Assembly (NCBI RefSeq): GCF_001005085.2
Contig: NZ_LBMU02000027.1
Coordinates: 186,001-250,000 of the forward strand
Length of the DNA: 64,000 nt
Reading direction: 5' to 3'
From: Streptomyces humi
Lineage (GTDB): Bacteria; Actinomycetota; Actinomycetes; Streptomycetales; Streptomycetaceae
In this document: piece after piece, positions 19,307 to 27,249 of the stretch
Numbering within the stretch: the first letter of the stretch is position 1
Layout: each line of letters opens with the position of its first letter
Position numbers and translations under genes: made by a program
Notes under the pieces: model-generated
Seen by the model: the letters and a program-made list of their open reading frames with translations, nothing else
Database searches by the model: none
Told to the model about the DNA's origin: nothing

Positions 19307-19621
19307 GCTCGCCCTCCCCCCGAGACCTCGTAGCGAATCAAGGGTCTGCTTCCACGCTACTTTTCCCCGCCACTGAATCACAGCGCGCTGCCCACTCGGT
19401 ACACAGGGTCAACAATTAAGGCCCCTTGTGACTCAAGTCACAGGAGAAGATGAACAATTGCGTGGAGTTTCTGCGTTTTCCCTGTGCGTTTACTGAACGC
19501 AGCCTTTGCGACTGTGCGCACATCATGCACGTTACGGCCCGACGCCCGCCGTTGGTCCTAGGACCCGGCTCGGGCCGATGGCCGATGCGGCGGCACGGGA
19601 GCCGACATTAGCGTTTCCGGT
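19307..19621. other. 315-bp divergent regulatory region cdgB / flavin reductase
   Basis: No gene. It is AT-richer than the flanks and holds the palindrome at 19427-19442. Both promoters must lie here, but I could not assign -35/-10 boxes with confidence. Confidence 0.6.
19427..19442. promoter_or_regulatory. 16-bp palindrome, candidate BldD box
   Basis: TGTGACTCAAGTCACA is a perfect 7+2+7 palindrome. Its halves TGACTC and AGTCA resemble the BldD consensus TnACnC(A/T)GnGTnA with one base less. cdgB is a known BldD target in S. coelicolor (from memory). Confidence 0.5.
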
Positions 19622-20194
19622 GTGCTGAAGACTCCCTCCGCCGCCGCCGCAGAAGCCACCGGGCATGCTGTGGGGGTGAGCAACGAAGCGTTCAAGGCCG
19701 CGATGTCCCGGCTGGCCGCCGGTGTGGTCCTGGTGACCGCGCAGGAGCCGCCGCTGGATCCGGACGATCCGCTGGCACCGGTCGGCGAGGACGTCGGCAT
19801 GACCGCCACGGCGTTCCTCTCGGTGTCGCTGGATCCACCGTTGGTGCTGGTCAGCCTGCGTACCGGCGCCCGTATGGACGACCTGCTGGACGAGCAGCCG
19901 CTGTGGGCGGTCTCGGTGCTCACCGACAGCCAGCGGCACATCGCCGGCCGGTTCGCGATGAAGGGCCGCATCAGCGACCGGCTGCTCTTCGAGGACATCC
20001 CGTACGAACGCGGCGAGACAACGGGCGCCCCGCTGGTCGGCGGCGCGCTCGCGACCCTGGAGTGCCGCACCGAGCAGCGGGTGACGGCGGGCGACCACAC
20101 CCTCGTCATCGGGCGCGTCCTCACCGCCCGGCTCCCGAGCACCGAAGACGGTCCGCTGATGTATTTCCGCGGCCGCTATCGCCAGTTGGGATGA
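19622..20194 (+). CDS. Flavin reductase-like, FMN-binding split-barrel protein
   Basis: 190 residues of the flavin reductase (HpaC/DIM6-NTAB) family, which reduces FMN/FAD with NAD(P)H for partner oxygenases. Seen: MSRLAAGVVLVTAQ, MTATAFLSVSLDPPLVLVSL for flavin binding, and FAMKGRISDRLLF. The GTG at 19622 gives an 18-residue extension; GTG at 19676 (VSNEAFKAAMS) is an equally good start. No oxygenase is adjacent, so the physiological partner is unknown. Confidence 0.85.
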   Translation: MLKTPSAAAAEATGHAVGVSNEAFKAAMSRLAAGVVLVTAQEPPLDPDDPLAPVGEDVGMTATAFLSVSLDPPLVLVSLRTGARMDDLLDEQPLWAVSVLTDSQRHIAGRFAMKGRISDRLLFEDIPYERGETTGAPLVGGALATLECRTEQRVTAGDHTLVIGRVLTARLPSTEDGPLMYFRGRYRQLG

Positions 20195-20413
20195 AACCAC
20201 GCGGTCTGTTTTCCGCAATTTCCGCGGGAGACCGCCGAACTCCCCTCCGCAGAAGTCACATCCGCGAATTGAACATCGGTCGAAAACCGGTACGCGCGCG
20301 TGCCGACGGGGTCGGACGCACCGCGAAATGATCGCCGGCGCGGACCGCGTGGTCGGGTTTTGCGAGGGCTACCGGGTTTCGCGGACCAGCGGTCGCGGGC
20401 CACCGGTCGCGGG

Positions 20414-20839
20414 CTACCAGTCGCGGCCCGTCCGGCCCCGTTTGGTCTCCGAGCGCTGCTTCTTCTCGCGCAGCCGGCGTTCGTTGATGCCGCGCGGGAT
20501 ACGGGTCGGCCGGCGCGGCTTGGGCGGGGGCGCGGTCGCCTCGGCGAGCAGCGCGGCCAGGCGTACGGCTGCGGTCTCGCGGTTGCGCCACTGGGAGCGG
20601 TGCTCGGACGCCCGTACGACGACCACGCCGTCGACGAGCCGGCCGGCCAGCCGCTCCAGCGCGCGCTCCTTCCAGACCGGGGGCAGGGCCTCGGTGTTCG
20701 CGAGGTCGAAGCGCAGCTCCACCTGCGAGTCGCTGGTGTTGACGTGCTGGCCGCCGGGCCCGGACGAGCGCGAGAAACGCCAGTGGAGCTCGGCCTCGGG
20801 GAGCGAGACGGAGCCGCGGATGACGTAAGGACCGGACAT
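20414..20839 (-). CDS. arfB: Alternative ribosome-rescue factor, peptidyl-tRNA hydrolase ArfB
   Basis: 141-residue release-factor homologue that frees ribosomes stalled on non-stop mRNA. It has the catalytic GGQ in SSGPGGQHVNTSDSQVELRF near residue 29 and the basic tail RINERRLREKKQRSETKR-like region that enters the empty mRNA channel. It lacks codon-recognition domains, which separates it from RF1/RF2. It stands alone, divergent from terD. The 219 bp between its stop and the flavin reductase show no gene. Confidence 0.92.
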   Translation of the reverse strand: MSGPYVIRGSVSLPEAELHWRFSRSSGPGGQHVNTSDSQVELRFDLANTEALPPVWKERALERLAGRLVDGVVVVRASEHRSQWRNRETAAVRLAALLAEATAPPPKPRRPTRIPRGINERRLREKKQRSETKRGRTGRDW

Positions 20840-21021
20840 GCCCCCTATGGTCGCGCGGCTGACCGGCACACGTCACGCGAATAACGTTCATCACCCGTTT
20901 GGCAAAGAAGGTAAAGGAAGCTGGAACCTTCGGTACCCCTCGTGGCGTTCATACCGGTAGCTGTAGCTTCAAGCCCGTACGCCGCACGGCCGTACGCATA
21001 CGAGGGAAAGGACCCCCGACC

Positions 21022-21597
21022 ATGGCTGTAAGCCTCTCCAAGGGTGGCAACGTCTCGCTCACCAAGGAGGCTCCGGGCCTGACCGCCGTCACCGTGGGCC
21101 TCGGCTGGGACGTCCGCACCACCACCGGCACGGACTTCGACCTGGACGCCTCGGCCATCGCGGTCAACACGCAGGGCAAGGTCTACTCCGACGCCCACTT
21201 CGTCTTCTTCAACAACAAGAACACCCCGGACAACTCGATCGTCCACACCGGCGACAACCGCACGGGCGAGGGCGCCGGCGACGACGAGGCGATCAACGTC
21301 AACCTGGCGGCCCTGCCCGCCGACATCGACAAGATCGTCTTCCCGGTCTCGATCTACGACGCGGAGAACCGCAGCCAGAACTTCGGCCAGGTCCGCAACG
21401 CCTACATCCGTATCGTCAACCAGGCCGGCGGCGCCGAGATCGCCCGCTACGACCTCTCCGAGGACGCGGCGACGGAGACGGCCATGGTCTTCGGCGAGCT
21501 CTACCGCAACGGCGCGGAGTGGAAGTTCCGCGCGGTCGGCCAGGGCTACGCGTCGGGCCTGGTCGGCATCGCCCAGGACTTCGGCGTCAACGTCTGA
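21022..21597 (+). CDS. terD: TerD family protein
   Basis: 191-residue TerD/CABP1 protein, beta-sandwich with calcium sites, associated with tellurite and stress resistance and with development in Streptomyces. Seen: [54 protein letters not shown] (Ca-binding acidic residues) and [25 protein letters not shown] precedes the ATG. Streptomyces carry many paralogues, so the exact role cannot be read from one copy; no other ter genes are adjacent. Confidence 0.93.
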   Translation: MAVSLSKGGNVSLTKEAPGLTAVTVGLGWDVRTTTGTDFDLDASAIAVNTQGKVYSDAHFVFFNNKNTPDNSIVHTGDNRTGEGAGDDEAINVNLAALPADIDKIVFPVSIYDAENRSQNFGQVRNAYIRIVNQAGGAEIARYDLSEDAATETAMVFGELYRNGAEWKFRAVGQGYASGLVGIAQDFGVNV

Positions 21598-21665
21598 GTG
21601 ACGCTGCGCTGAGCGGGAGCCCCTGGCCGCGTGGGTGCGGCCGGGGGCTCCGGTGTATCGCCGGA

Positions 21666-21953
21666 TCAGTTCGCCGCCACGTACGGCACGAAGGCCGCCC
21701 AGGCGGAGGGGGCGAGCGCGAGCCGGGGGCCGGGGGCGGCGGGCGTGTTCGGGTACTTGGAGTCGCGGATGTGGATGGCAGTGGAGGTGGGGGCTATTTC
21801 GAGGCAGGATTCGCCGTCGTTGCCACCGCTGTAGCTGCTCTTGAACCAGGCGAGGGCGACTTCTACGCAGCTGTCGCCCTCAGGGCCGTCGCTGTAGCTG
21901 CTCTTGAACCACGCCAGGTTGGAGGGGTCCCCGGCCGAAGTCTTGTGGATCAT
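21666..21953 (-). CDS. DUF397 protein with a duplicated domain
   Basis: 95 residues containing two DUF397 units: LAWFKSSYSDGPEGDSCVEV (about 13-32) and LAWFKSSYSGGNDGESCLEI (about 34-53), followed by HIRDSKYPN. Single-copy members partner with HTH regulators of the WhiJ type. It overlaps the upstream regulator gene by four bases (ATGA), so the two are coupled. Small-protein partner or antagonist of the regulator is the likely role. Confidence 0.85.
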   Translation of the reverse strand: MIHKTSAGDPSNLAWFKSSYSDGPEGDSCVEVALAWFKSSYSGGNDGESCLEIAPTSTAIHIRDSKYPNTPAAPGPRLALAPSAWAAFVPYVAAN

Positions 21954-22804
21954 GCTTCTCCCAGCAGTTGCTCGATGAAGGCCCGCGACTCCCGTGGCGT
22001 GAGCGCCTGAGCCCGGATCGTGCCATAGCGCAGCTCAAGGATGCGCAGCTCTTTGGGGTCGGTGGTCGGTCGACCGTTGTACGCACCGTCGGATCGACCT
22101 ACGGCTGAGCCGTCCGGGAACTTCAGCACCTCGATCTTCCCGCTCAGTCCAGGGTGAGCTTCGGAGTTCATCGGCATCACCTGGAGGGTGACATTTCGCA
22201 ACTGGCTCACCTCCAGCAGATGTTCGAGCTGCTGACGCCACACCATTGTGCCCCCGACGGGTCGACGTAGAGCCGCCTCCTCCTGCACAAAGCTGAGTGC
22301 CGGTGCAGGCGTCCGCTCGAAGATCGACTTCCGAGCCATCCGGGCGGCCACCAACCGCTCCATCTCTTCCGGTGAATACGCCGGCTGCCCCGCATCAAAA
22401 ATGGCCCGCGCATGCTCAGGCGTCTGCAACAGTCCGTGAAGACTGAGTCCGACGTACACCCCGATCTCAACGGCCTGCCCCTCCAGCTTCGCCAGCTCCC
22501 GCACCTTCTTCGGATACCGGACCCTCTTCACGTCCTCCCAGGTCGCCGAGATCAGCCCACCGGCCCCCAGTACCTCGTCCGCCCGGTTGAGGTAGTCCTG
22601 CCGTGGGATCCGCTTGCCGCCCTCCACCTTGTAGACCATGTCCTCCCCGTAGCCGACGGCCTCCCCGAACTCGGCGGCGCGCATCCCCACCGCCTCGCGC
22701 CTCAGCTTGAGCTGACGTCCGACCGTCGCGATGACCGCCACACCCCAGTCGTCGTCCGGGTCGACCTCCCAGCCCGGCTCGGCCACCTCGCCGTCCACGG
22801 TCAT
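21950..22804 (-). CDS. XRE-family regulator with DUF5753 ligand domain (WhiJ-like)
   Basis: 284 residues: N-terminal Cro/C1-type HTH (about 22-80, LKLRREAVGMRAAEFGEAVG and YKVEGGKRIPR) and a C-terminal DUF5753 region (about 95-280). GGGGTG precedes ATG 22804. With the DUF397 gene downstream and a divergent HATPase gene upstream it forms the three-gene module repeated many times in Streptomyces genomes, of which whiJ and the abaA region are examples (from memory). It presumably represses its own promoter region. Confidence 0.9.
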   Translation of the reverse strand: MTVDGEVAEPGWEVDPDDDWGVAVIATVGRQLKLRREAVGMRAAEFGEAVGYGEDMVYKVEGGKRIPRQDYLNRADEVLGAGGLISATWEDVKRVRYPKKVRELAKLEGQAVEIGVYVGLSLHGLLQTPEHARAIFDAGQPAYSPEEMERLVAARMARKSIFERTPAPALSFVQEEAALRRPVGGTMVWRQQLEHLLEVSQLRNVTLQVMPMNSEAHPGLSGKIEVLKFPDGSAVGRSDGAYNGRPTTDPKELRILELRYGTIRAQALTPRESRAFIEQLLGEA

Positions 22805-22919
22805 CCCCCACACCCCTCTCTCCGACAGCCAAGACAGCACTGGACAAGCGCCGGACAGTCACCGTACGTAAGCCCTCCGTCACTGTTCACCGTACGCACG
22901 CGCGGCCACGCTGGGTGAC

Positions 22920-23327
22920 GTGAACGATGAAATCTCCACCCCCGTCCGCAACATGAGCCTGCGCCTCTCCCCCACTCCGCGAGGCGCCCGGCTGGCCCGG
23001 CTGCTGACGGCCGAGCAACTGCGCAGCTGGGGACTGCCCTTGGACCCGGCGACGCAGATCGTGGCGGAGCTGGCGGCGAACGCGGCGACGCACGGCAGGG
23101 TGTCGGGGCGTGACTTCGGCCTCGTGGTGTACGTCGTGGGGAACACCCTGCGCATCGAGGTCACGGACACGCGCGGTGACCTACAGCCGCAGCCCCAACC
23201 CTTCGCACCGGACGCCGAGTCGGGCCGGGGCCTCGTCCTCGTGGACGCGCTGGCCGACAAGTGGGGCGTGACACCGGGCCTGTCGCCGCGCAAGACGGTG
23301 TGGGCCGAGATCGACGTGTCACCGTAG
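22920..23327 (+). CDS. HATPase_c anti-sigma-factor-like ATP-binding protein
   Basis: 135 residues with a single GHKL ATPase domain of the RsbW/SpoIIAB type: N-box ELAANAATHG near residue 50 and G-box GRGLVLVDALAD near 100. No transmembrane or receiver part. Such proteins bind sigma factors or regulators and can phosphorylate anti-anti-sigma partners. It is divergent from the HTH/DUF397 pair with only 115 bp between starts, fitting the conserved module. Confidence 0.88.
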   Translation: MNDEISTPVRNMSLRLSPTPRGARLARLLTAEQLRSWGLPLDPATQIVAELAANAATHGRVSGRDFGLVVYVVGNTLRIEVTDTRGDLQPQPQPFAPDAESGRGLVLVDALADKWGVTPGLSPRKTVWAEIDVSP

Positions 23328-23580
23328 CCCGCAACCGCGGGCTTCGGCCGCGAGGGACGTCACCAACAAAGAACGACGGGGAGAAAGAACCCGACCAAAC
23401 CCCACCCCTCCCACCCGTCGCACAGAGTCACTCCCGCGGGTGAATACGCCCAACTCGGCTGGCTTTGAGGCGGGTTGCGCGCCCTACGTTCAGCGCACCA
23501 ACCGCAGAAAAACTTCGGCCCCCGCCGGGACGGCAATCCCAGTGCGAGGGCCTGACCACCTAGGAAGCACAACCTTCCCG

Positions 23581-24195
23581 ATGGATACGAAAAACCCTAG
23601 CGCGCCCTCGTGCGCCGAGTCCCGCACTGCCGCCAAGAAGCACCCGAACCGGGGGTCCGGCAGTCTCCTGCACGACAACGCCCGCCACACCTCACACTTC
23701 GTGGTGATCGGCAACCACCTCGCCCAGCACCCCACCCTCTCGGCGCTGGCCATCGGCCTCGGCGTGCACATCCAGTCGCTTCCCAAGGGCGCCCAGGTCG
23801 ACATCAAGAGCCTGGCGCTCCGCTTCCCGGAGGGCAGGGACCGCATCGGCGCGGCCCTGCGGGAGCTGGAGGCGGAGGGCTATCTGCGGCGCGAGCGGGA
23901 GCGGATCCCCGACGGACGGATCGTCACCCGCACGGTCTCCTGCAACAGGCCGGGCCACCGGACCACCGGGACCGAGACCCCCGACAGACCCGCCCGCCGT
24001 ACGGCGACCACCACGGACAAGCCACCTCCCCGTAAACGCCTCCCCGCCGTACCGCAGCCCGCCGCCACCTCCCCCGCACTCCTCGGCACAGCCCTCGACG
24101 TCCTCGTCGGCCTCCGCCGCCGCGACCCCCGGCTCCGCCGCGCCCGGGCTCTGCCGTGGCTGCCGAACCGATCGCCCAGAGGAGACCTAGCATGA
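23581..24195 (+). CDS. Helix-turn-helix protein, Streptomyces-type
   Basis: 204 residues. A conserved central part (about 25-125: LLHDNARHTSHFVVIGNHLA, then ALAIGLGVHIQSLPKG and LREL EAEGYLRRERER) forms a winged-helix like those in plasmid replication or GntR-like proteins; the rest is basic and Pro-rich with a low-complexity tail. Many Streptomyces genomes have several copies of such proteins, often near HTH/DUF397 modules. Function unknown; a DNA-binding regulator is likely. ATG 23581 was chosen because similarity starts after it. Confidence 0.75.
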   Translation: MDTKNPSAPSCAESRTAAKKHPNRGSGSLLHDNARHTSHFVVIGNHLAQHPTLSALAIGLGVHIQSLPKGAQVDIKSLALRFPEGRDRIGAALRELEAEGYLRRERERIPDGRIVTRTVSCNRPGHRTTGTETPDRPARRTATTTDKPPPRKRLPAVPQPAATSPALLGTALDVLVGLRRRDPRLRRARALPWLPNRSPRGDLA

Positions 24196-24242
24196 AAGCG
24201 ACGATCCTTGCCCCTGGGCACAGACGACGAGGAGCGAGCGCC

Positions 24243-24845
24243 ATGACCATCGCACCGGACAGCGCGCGGCAGGGCGCCTCCCACCTCTACCGAACCATGC
24301 GGGATTTCGTGCACTCCACGGACGACACCCTTCCCGGCAAGTTCGAGATCACCAAGGAAGGGATCGTCCTCGACATGATGTCGCCCTCGAAGCCGCACGA
24401 GCTCACCGTGCTTCGCGTCCGGCAGAGGCTGGAGAGGGTGATGCCCGAGTCCCTGGTGGCTCACACTGGCGAGCCCGACGTAGAGGACGAACCTGAAGGG
24501 GTCATGCGTCGCCCCGATGTCATGGTGATCAGCGAGGCGGAGATGGAGGGGGACGGTTCCTTCGACGCACGCTCGCTCGTCGCCGCCATCGAGATCGTCT
24601 CGCGCTCCAACCCGGACAACGACTGGGTTTCCAAGATGCGCGACTACCCCCTGATCGGCGTTCCGGTCTACGCGGTCTTCGACCCCCGTACCGGCACCGG
24701 TGCCGTCCTCACCGACATCCACCCCACCCCCGACGGCCCGCGCTACGCGACCCGCAAGGACTTCGTCTACGGCGAGGACGTGACGATCGGGGACTGGACG
24801 ATCCCGACGGACGGCCTGCCCCGCTACGGGCCCCCTGACCGGTAG
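24243..24845 (+). CDS. Uma2 family (DUF820) putative restriction-endonuclease-like protein
   Basis: 200 residues with the Uma2 PD-(D/E)XK layout: a first acidic position in GKFEITKEGIVLDMM, RRPDVMVIS (catalytic D), AIEIVSRSN (the E-x-V pair) and DWVSKMRDYPLIGVPVYAVFD with the lysine/tyrosine region. GAGGAG precedes the ATG. The family is very abundant in Streptomyces and cyanobacteria; nuclease activity is assumed from the fold, but the biological target is not known. Confidence 0.85.
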   Translation: MTIAPDSARQGASHLYRTMRDFVHSTDDTLPGKFEITKEGIVLDMMSPSKPHELTVLRVRQRLERVMPESLVAHTGEPDVEDEPEGVMRRPDVMVISEAEMEGDGSFDARSLVAAIEIVSRSNPDNDWVSKMRDYPLIGVPVYAVFDPRTGTGAVLTDIHPTPDGPRYATRKDFVYGEDVTIGDWTIPTDGLPRYGPPDR

Positions 24846-24915
24846 TGGCGCCGCCGAAGTCCCTTTGGCCGACGTGAAGTTATGGTTGCCTCCGGGATCG
24901 AAGGCCGGGGGGCGG

Positions 24916-25947
24916 ATGAGGTCGGGACGTTTGCTGTGCAGGCCGGCCTGTGCCGGGCTGGTCGCGGTCGTCGCCGTGGCGACGGGGTGCACGAGCCCTT
25001 CGCAGGAGTCACCGGACGACGGCATGGCGCCCCACGCACGGGCTTATTTGTCGAAGGCGCTGAGCATCATGGAGGAGCGCTCTCTCCTCCGCCGCCAGGT
25101 CGACTGGGCGGACGTGCGGGCCAAGGCGTTCGCGCGGGCCCGTGGTGCGCGGAAGCCCGCGGACACCTATGAGGCGATCGGCGCGGCGCTGCGGTCTCTG
25201 GGCGACGGCCACAGCACCTTCTGGGAGCCGGAGCAGGCAAAGGAGAACGTGGAGTCCTCCGTCGCTCCCGACGGCCTGGAGGGCCGTTCGCTGAAGAACG
25301 GCATCGGGTACCTCTCACTCCCCGGAGCGCGGGGATCCCAGAATTCGTACGACGCGTACGTACGGCAGGGCCGGGACGCCGTGGCGAAAGTGGACCGGGC
25401 GGGGGCCTGCGGCTGGGTGGTGGATCTGCGTTCGGACACCGGCGGCAACATGTGGCCGATGCTCGCCGTCGTGGGACCCGTCCTGGGCGACGGGAAGGTA
25501 GGCATGTTCGTGGATGCCGACGGCAGGAAGTCACTCTGGTCGATCAAGCACGGTGCGCCGTACGAGGACGGGAAGTCGGCCGGCTGGGGCCCCGTCCGGC
25601 CCGTGACCGGGAGCCTGCCACCGGTCGCGGTCCTGACCGGCGGGCTGACGGCGAGTGCGGGTGAAGCAGTCGCGGTGGCCTTCCGAGAGCGTCCGGGCAC
25701 CCGGTCCTTCGGTGAGCCGACCTACGGCATCCCCACCGGGAACGAGCCGCACCGTTTGTCCGACGGCGCCATGCTGTTCCTGACAGAAGTCAGGGAAGGG
25801 GACCGTACGGGCCGTACCTACGATGCGGCGATCCCACCGGACGAGGAGATCGTCAAGGACCCCCGCCCGGCAGCCCGCAACCACGACGAGGTCCTACAGG
25901 CAGCACAGACCTGGCTGCTCGGACAGACGGCGTGCCGACGGCCATGA
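24916..25947 (+). CDS. S41-family C-terminal-processing-like peptidase, lipoprotein
   Basis: 343 residues. The N-terminus is a signal sequence with lipobox VATGC (Cys near residue 21), so it acts outside the membrane. The peptidase domain has LGDGHSTFWEP, GIGYLSLPG, VVDLRSDTGGNMWPML and the catalytic serine in GGLTASAGEAVAVAF near residue 250; no PDZ domain is evident. ATG at 24916 gives a proper signal peptide; TTG or GTG starts at 24865/24874 would add 14-17 residues. It stands alone, probably in cell-envelope protein turnover. Confidence 0.83.
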   Translation: MRSGRLLCRPACAGLVAVVAVATGCTSPSQESPDDGMAPHARAYLSKALSIMEERSLLRRQVDWADVRAKAFARARGARKPADTYEAIGAALRSLGDGHSTFWEPEQAKENVESSVAPDGLEGRSLKNGIGYLSLPGARGSQNSYDAYVRQGRDAVAKVDRAGACGWVVDLRSDTGGNMWPMLAVVGPVLGDGKVGMFVDADGRKSLWSIKHGAPYEDGKSAGWGPVRPVTGSLPPVAVLTGGLTASAGEAVAVAFRERPGTRSFGEPTYGIPTGNEPHRLSDGAMLFLTEVREGDRTGRTYDAAIPPDEEIVKDPRPAARNHDEVLQAAQTWLLGQTACRRP

Positions 25948-26110
25948 CCCGCTCCGTCGGCGCGGGACCGAGCGCGCCTGAGGCGCGGGACCTACGCCCT
26001 GCGGCGTAATTCGTCACGGGTGGTGTGTCGATCCGTGCGGCTCCCGTTCGACGCATGGGCAGAGCGGCACCCGGAACAGAGCCGGCCGTCGTACTGACCG
26101 AGGAGAGATC

Positions 26111-26677
26111 ATGCAGATTCGTGCCCGTGTGAGCATGAGTGCCGATGGTTATGTGACCACGCCGAGCGGGTGGCCCGCGCTGACCGCCGATCCCGCGTTC
26201 GTCTCCGGTCAGAGTCACGGGATCCGGGAGTTCCTGGAGGGCTGCGAGGCGGCGCTGATGGGGCGTACGACCTTCGAGCCCGCGCTGACCAACAGCCGCT
26301 GGCCGTGGCCGACCCTCGACGTGTTCGTGCTCGGCTCGCACCGCCCGGACGGCACCCCCGACCACGTCACCACCGACAGCGACCCGGTCCGGCTGCTGGA
26401 GAAGCTCCGCGCGGCCAACCGGGGCGGCGACGTCCACCTCGTCGGGGGCGCACGGACGATCGGGACGTTCCACGCGCTGGGCGCGCTCGACTCCCTCGAA
26501 CTCATCGTCCTGCCGATGCTGTTCGGCGGGGGGACACGGCTGACGCCCGCGCTCAGCCCCGACGCCGGGCTGGTCCTCCAGCGCCAGCGGGCCCTGCCCG
26601 GCGGTGCGGTGGAGATCGTCTACTCCTGCCGTGGCAGTCGCGCCGGACTTCCGGCCAAGCCCGCCAGTCAGCGCTGA
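26111..26677 (+). CDS. Dihydrofolate reductase family protein (RibD C-terminal domain)
   Basis: 188-residue single-domain NAD(P)H reductase. Seen: VSMSADGYV at the N-terminus, EAALMGRTTFEP, VHLVGGARTIGTFHALGALD and LIVLPMLFGGGTRL. This stand-alone RibD_C/YyaP type is common in Streptomyces; the substrate is unknown and true folate reduction is unlikely. GAGGAG precedes the ATG. The next gene starts 40 bp downstream and may be co-transcribed. Confidence 0.88.
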   Translation: MQIRARVSMSADGYVTTPSGWPALTADPAFVSGQSHGIREFLEGCEAALMGRTTFEPALTNSRWPWPTLDVFVLGSHRPDGTPDHVTTDSDPVRLLEKLRAANRGGDVHLVGGARTIGTFHALGALDSLELIVLPMLFGGGTRLTPALSPDAGLVLQRQRALPGGAVEIVYSCRGSRAGLPAKPASQR

Positions 26678-26717
26678 GACCGGCCACGCGCGCACGCGGC
26701 CCGGATAGGTTGCCCGC

Positions 26718-27245
26718 ATGATCCTTCAGCCCCTGGCCGTGCGGCCCGGCGCCGACATCCCGGCGCCGGTCCTCACCGAACTCACCGCCCTGTACGCGTC
26801 CAACCGGGAGTTCCAGGCGCTCAGCGGCGACTTCCCGGATCCGGACGACATCCGGCCCGAGCAGGTGGCCGCGCAACTGGCCGACGAGTTGGCGAACCCG
26901 GACGTCGAGGTGCTGCTGGCCCGCGCCGAGGGGCTGCTGGTCGGCGTGGTCGTCACGCTCGCCCGGCACCCCGACCCGGCCGACCCGGACCCCTGGATCG
27001 GGCTGCTGATGGTGGACGCGGGAGCGCACGGGAGGGGGTACGGGCGGCGGATCGCGGACCAGGTCGAGCAGCGGTTCCGGGCGGAGGGCCGGGACGCCGT
27101 CCGGCTCGCCGTACTGGAGAACAACCCGAAGGGGCTCGCCTTCTGGACCGCCCTCGGGTACGAGGTGATCGGTCACCGGCCGGATCTCCAGCTCGGGCGT
27201 CCGTGCGCCGTCCTGCGGAAGGCTCTGGGCGAGCGGGAAGCCTGA
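26718..27245 (+). CDS. GNAT family N-acetyltransferase
   Basis: 175 residues with the GNAT core: LLVGVVVTLARHP (beta4), IGLLMVDAGAHGRGYGRRIADQV (acetyl-CoA P-loop, R/Q-x-x-G-x-G/A as HGRGYG near residue 103) and RLAVLENNPKGLAFWTALGY (motif B). It acetylates an amine of unknown identity. It lies after the reductase-like gene and is convergent with the M1 peptidase. Confidence 0.9.
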   Translation: MILQPLAVRPGADIPAPVLTELTALYASNREFQALSGDFPDPDDIRPEQVAAQLADELANPDVEVLLARAEGLLVGVVVTLARHPDPADPDPWIGLLMVDAGAHGRGYGRRIADQVEQRFRAEGRDAVRLAVLENNPKGLAFWTALGYEVIGHRPDLQLGRPCAVLRKALGEREA

Positions 27246-27249
27246 CCCG

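Noticed and set aside
21022..21597. A tellurite-resistance operon
   Set aside because: Only a single terD-like gene is present; no terZABCE-type neighbours are seen.
24243..24845. Uma2 protein as part of a restriction or defence island
   Set aside because: It is in core-like chromosomal surroundings with no methylase or partner; the family is common and scattered in Streptomyces.
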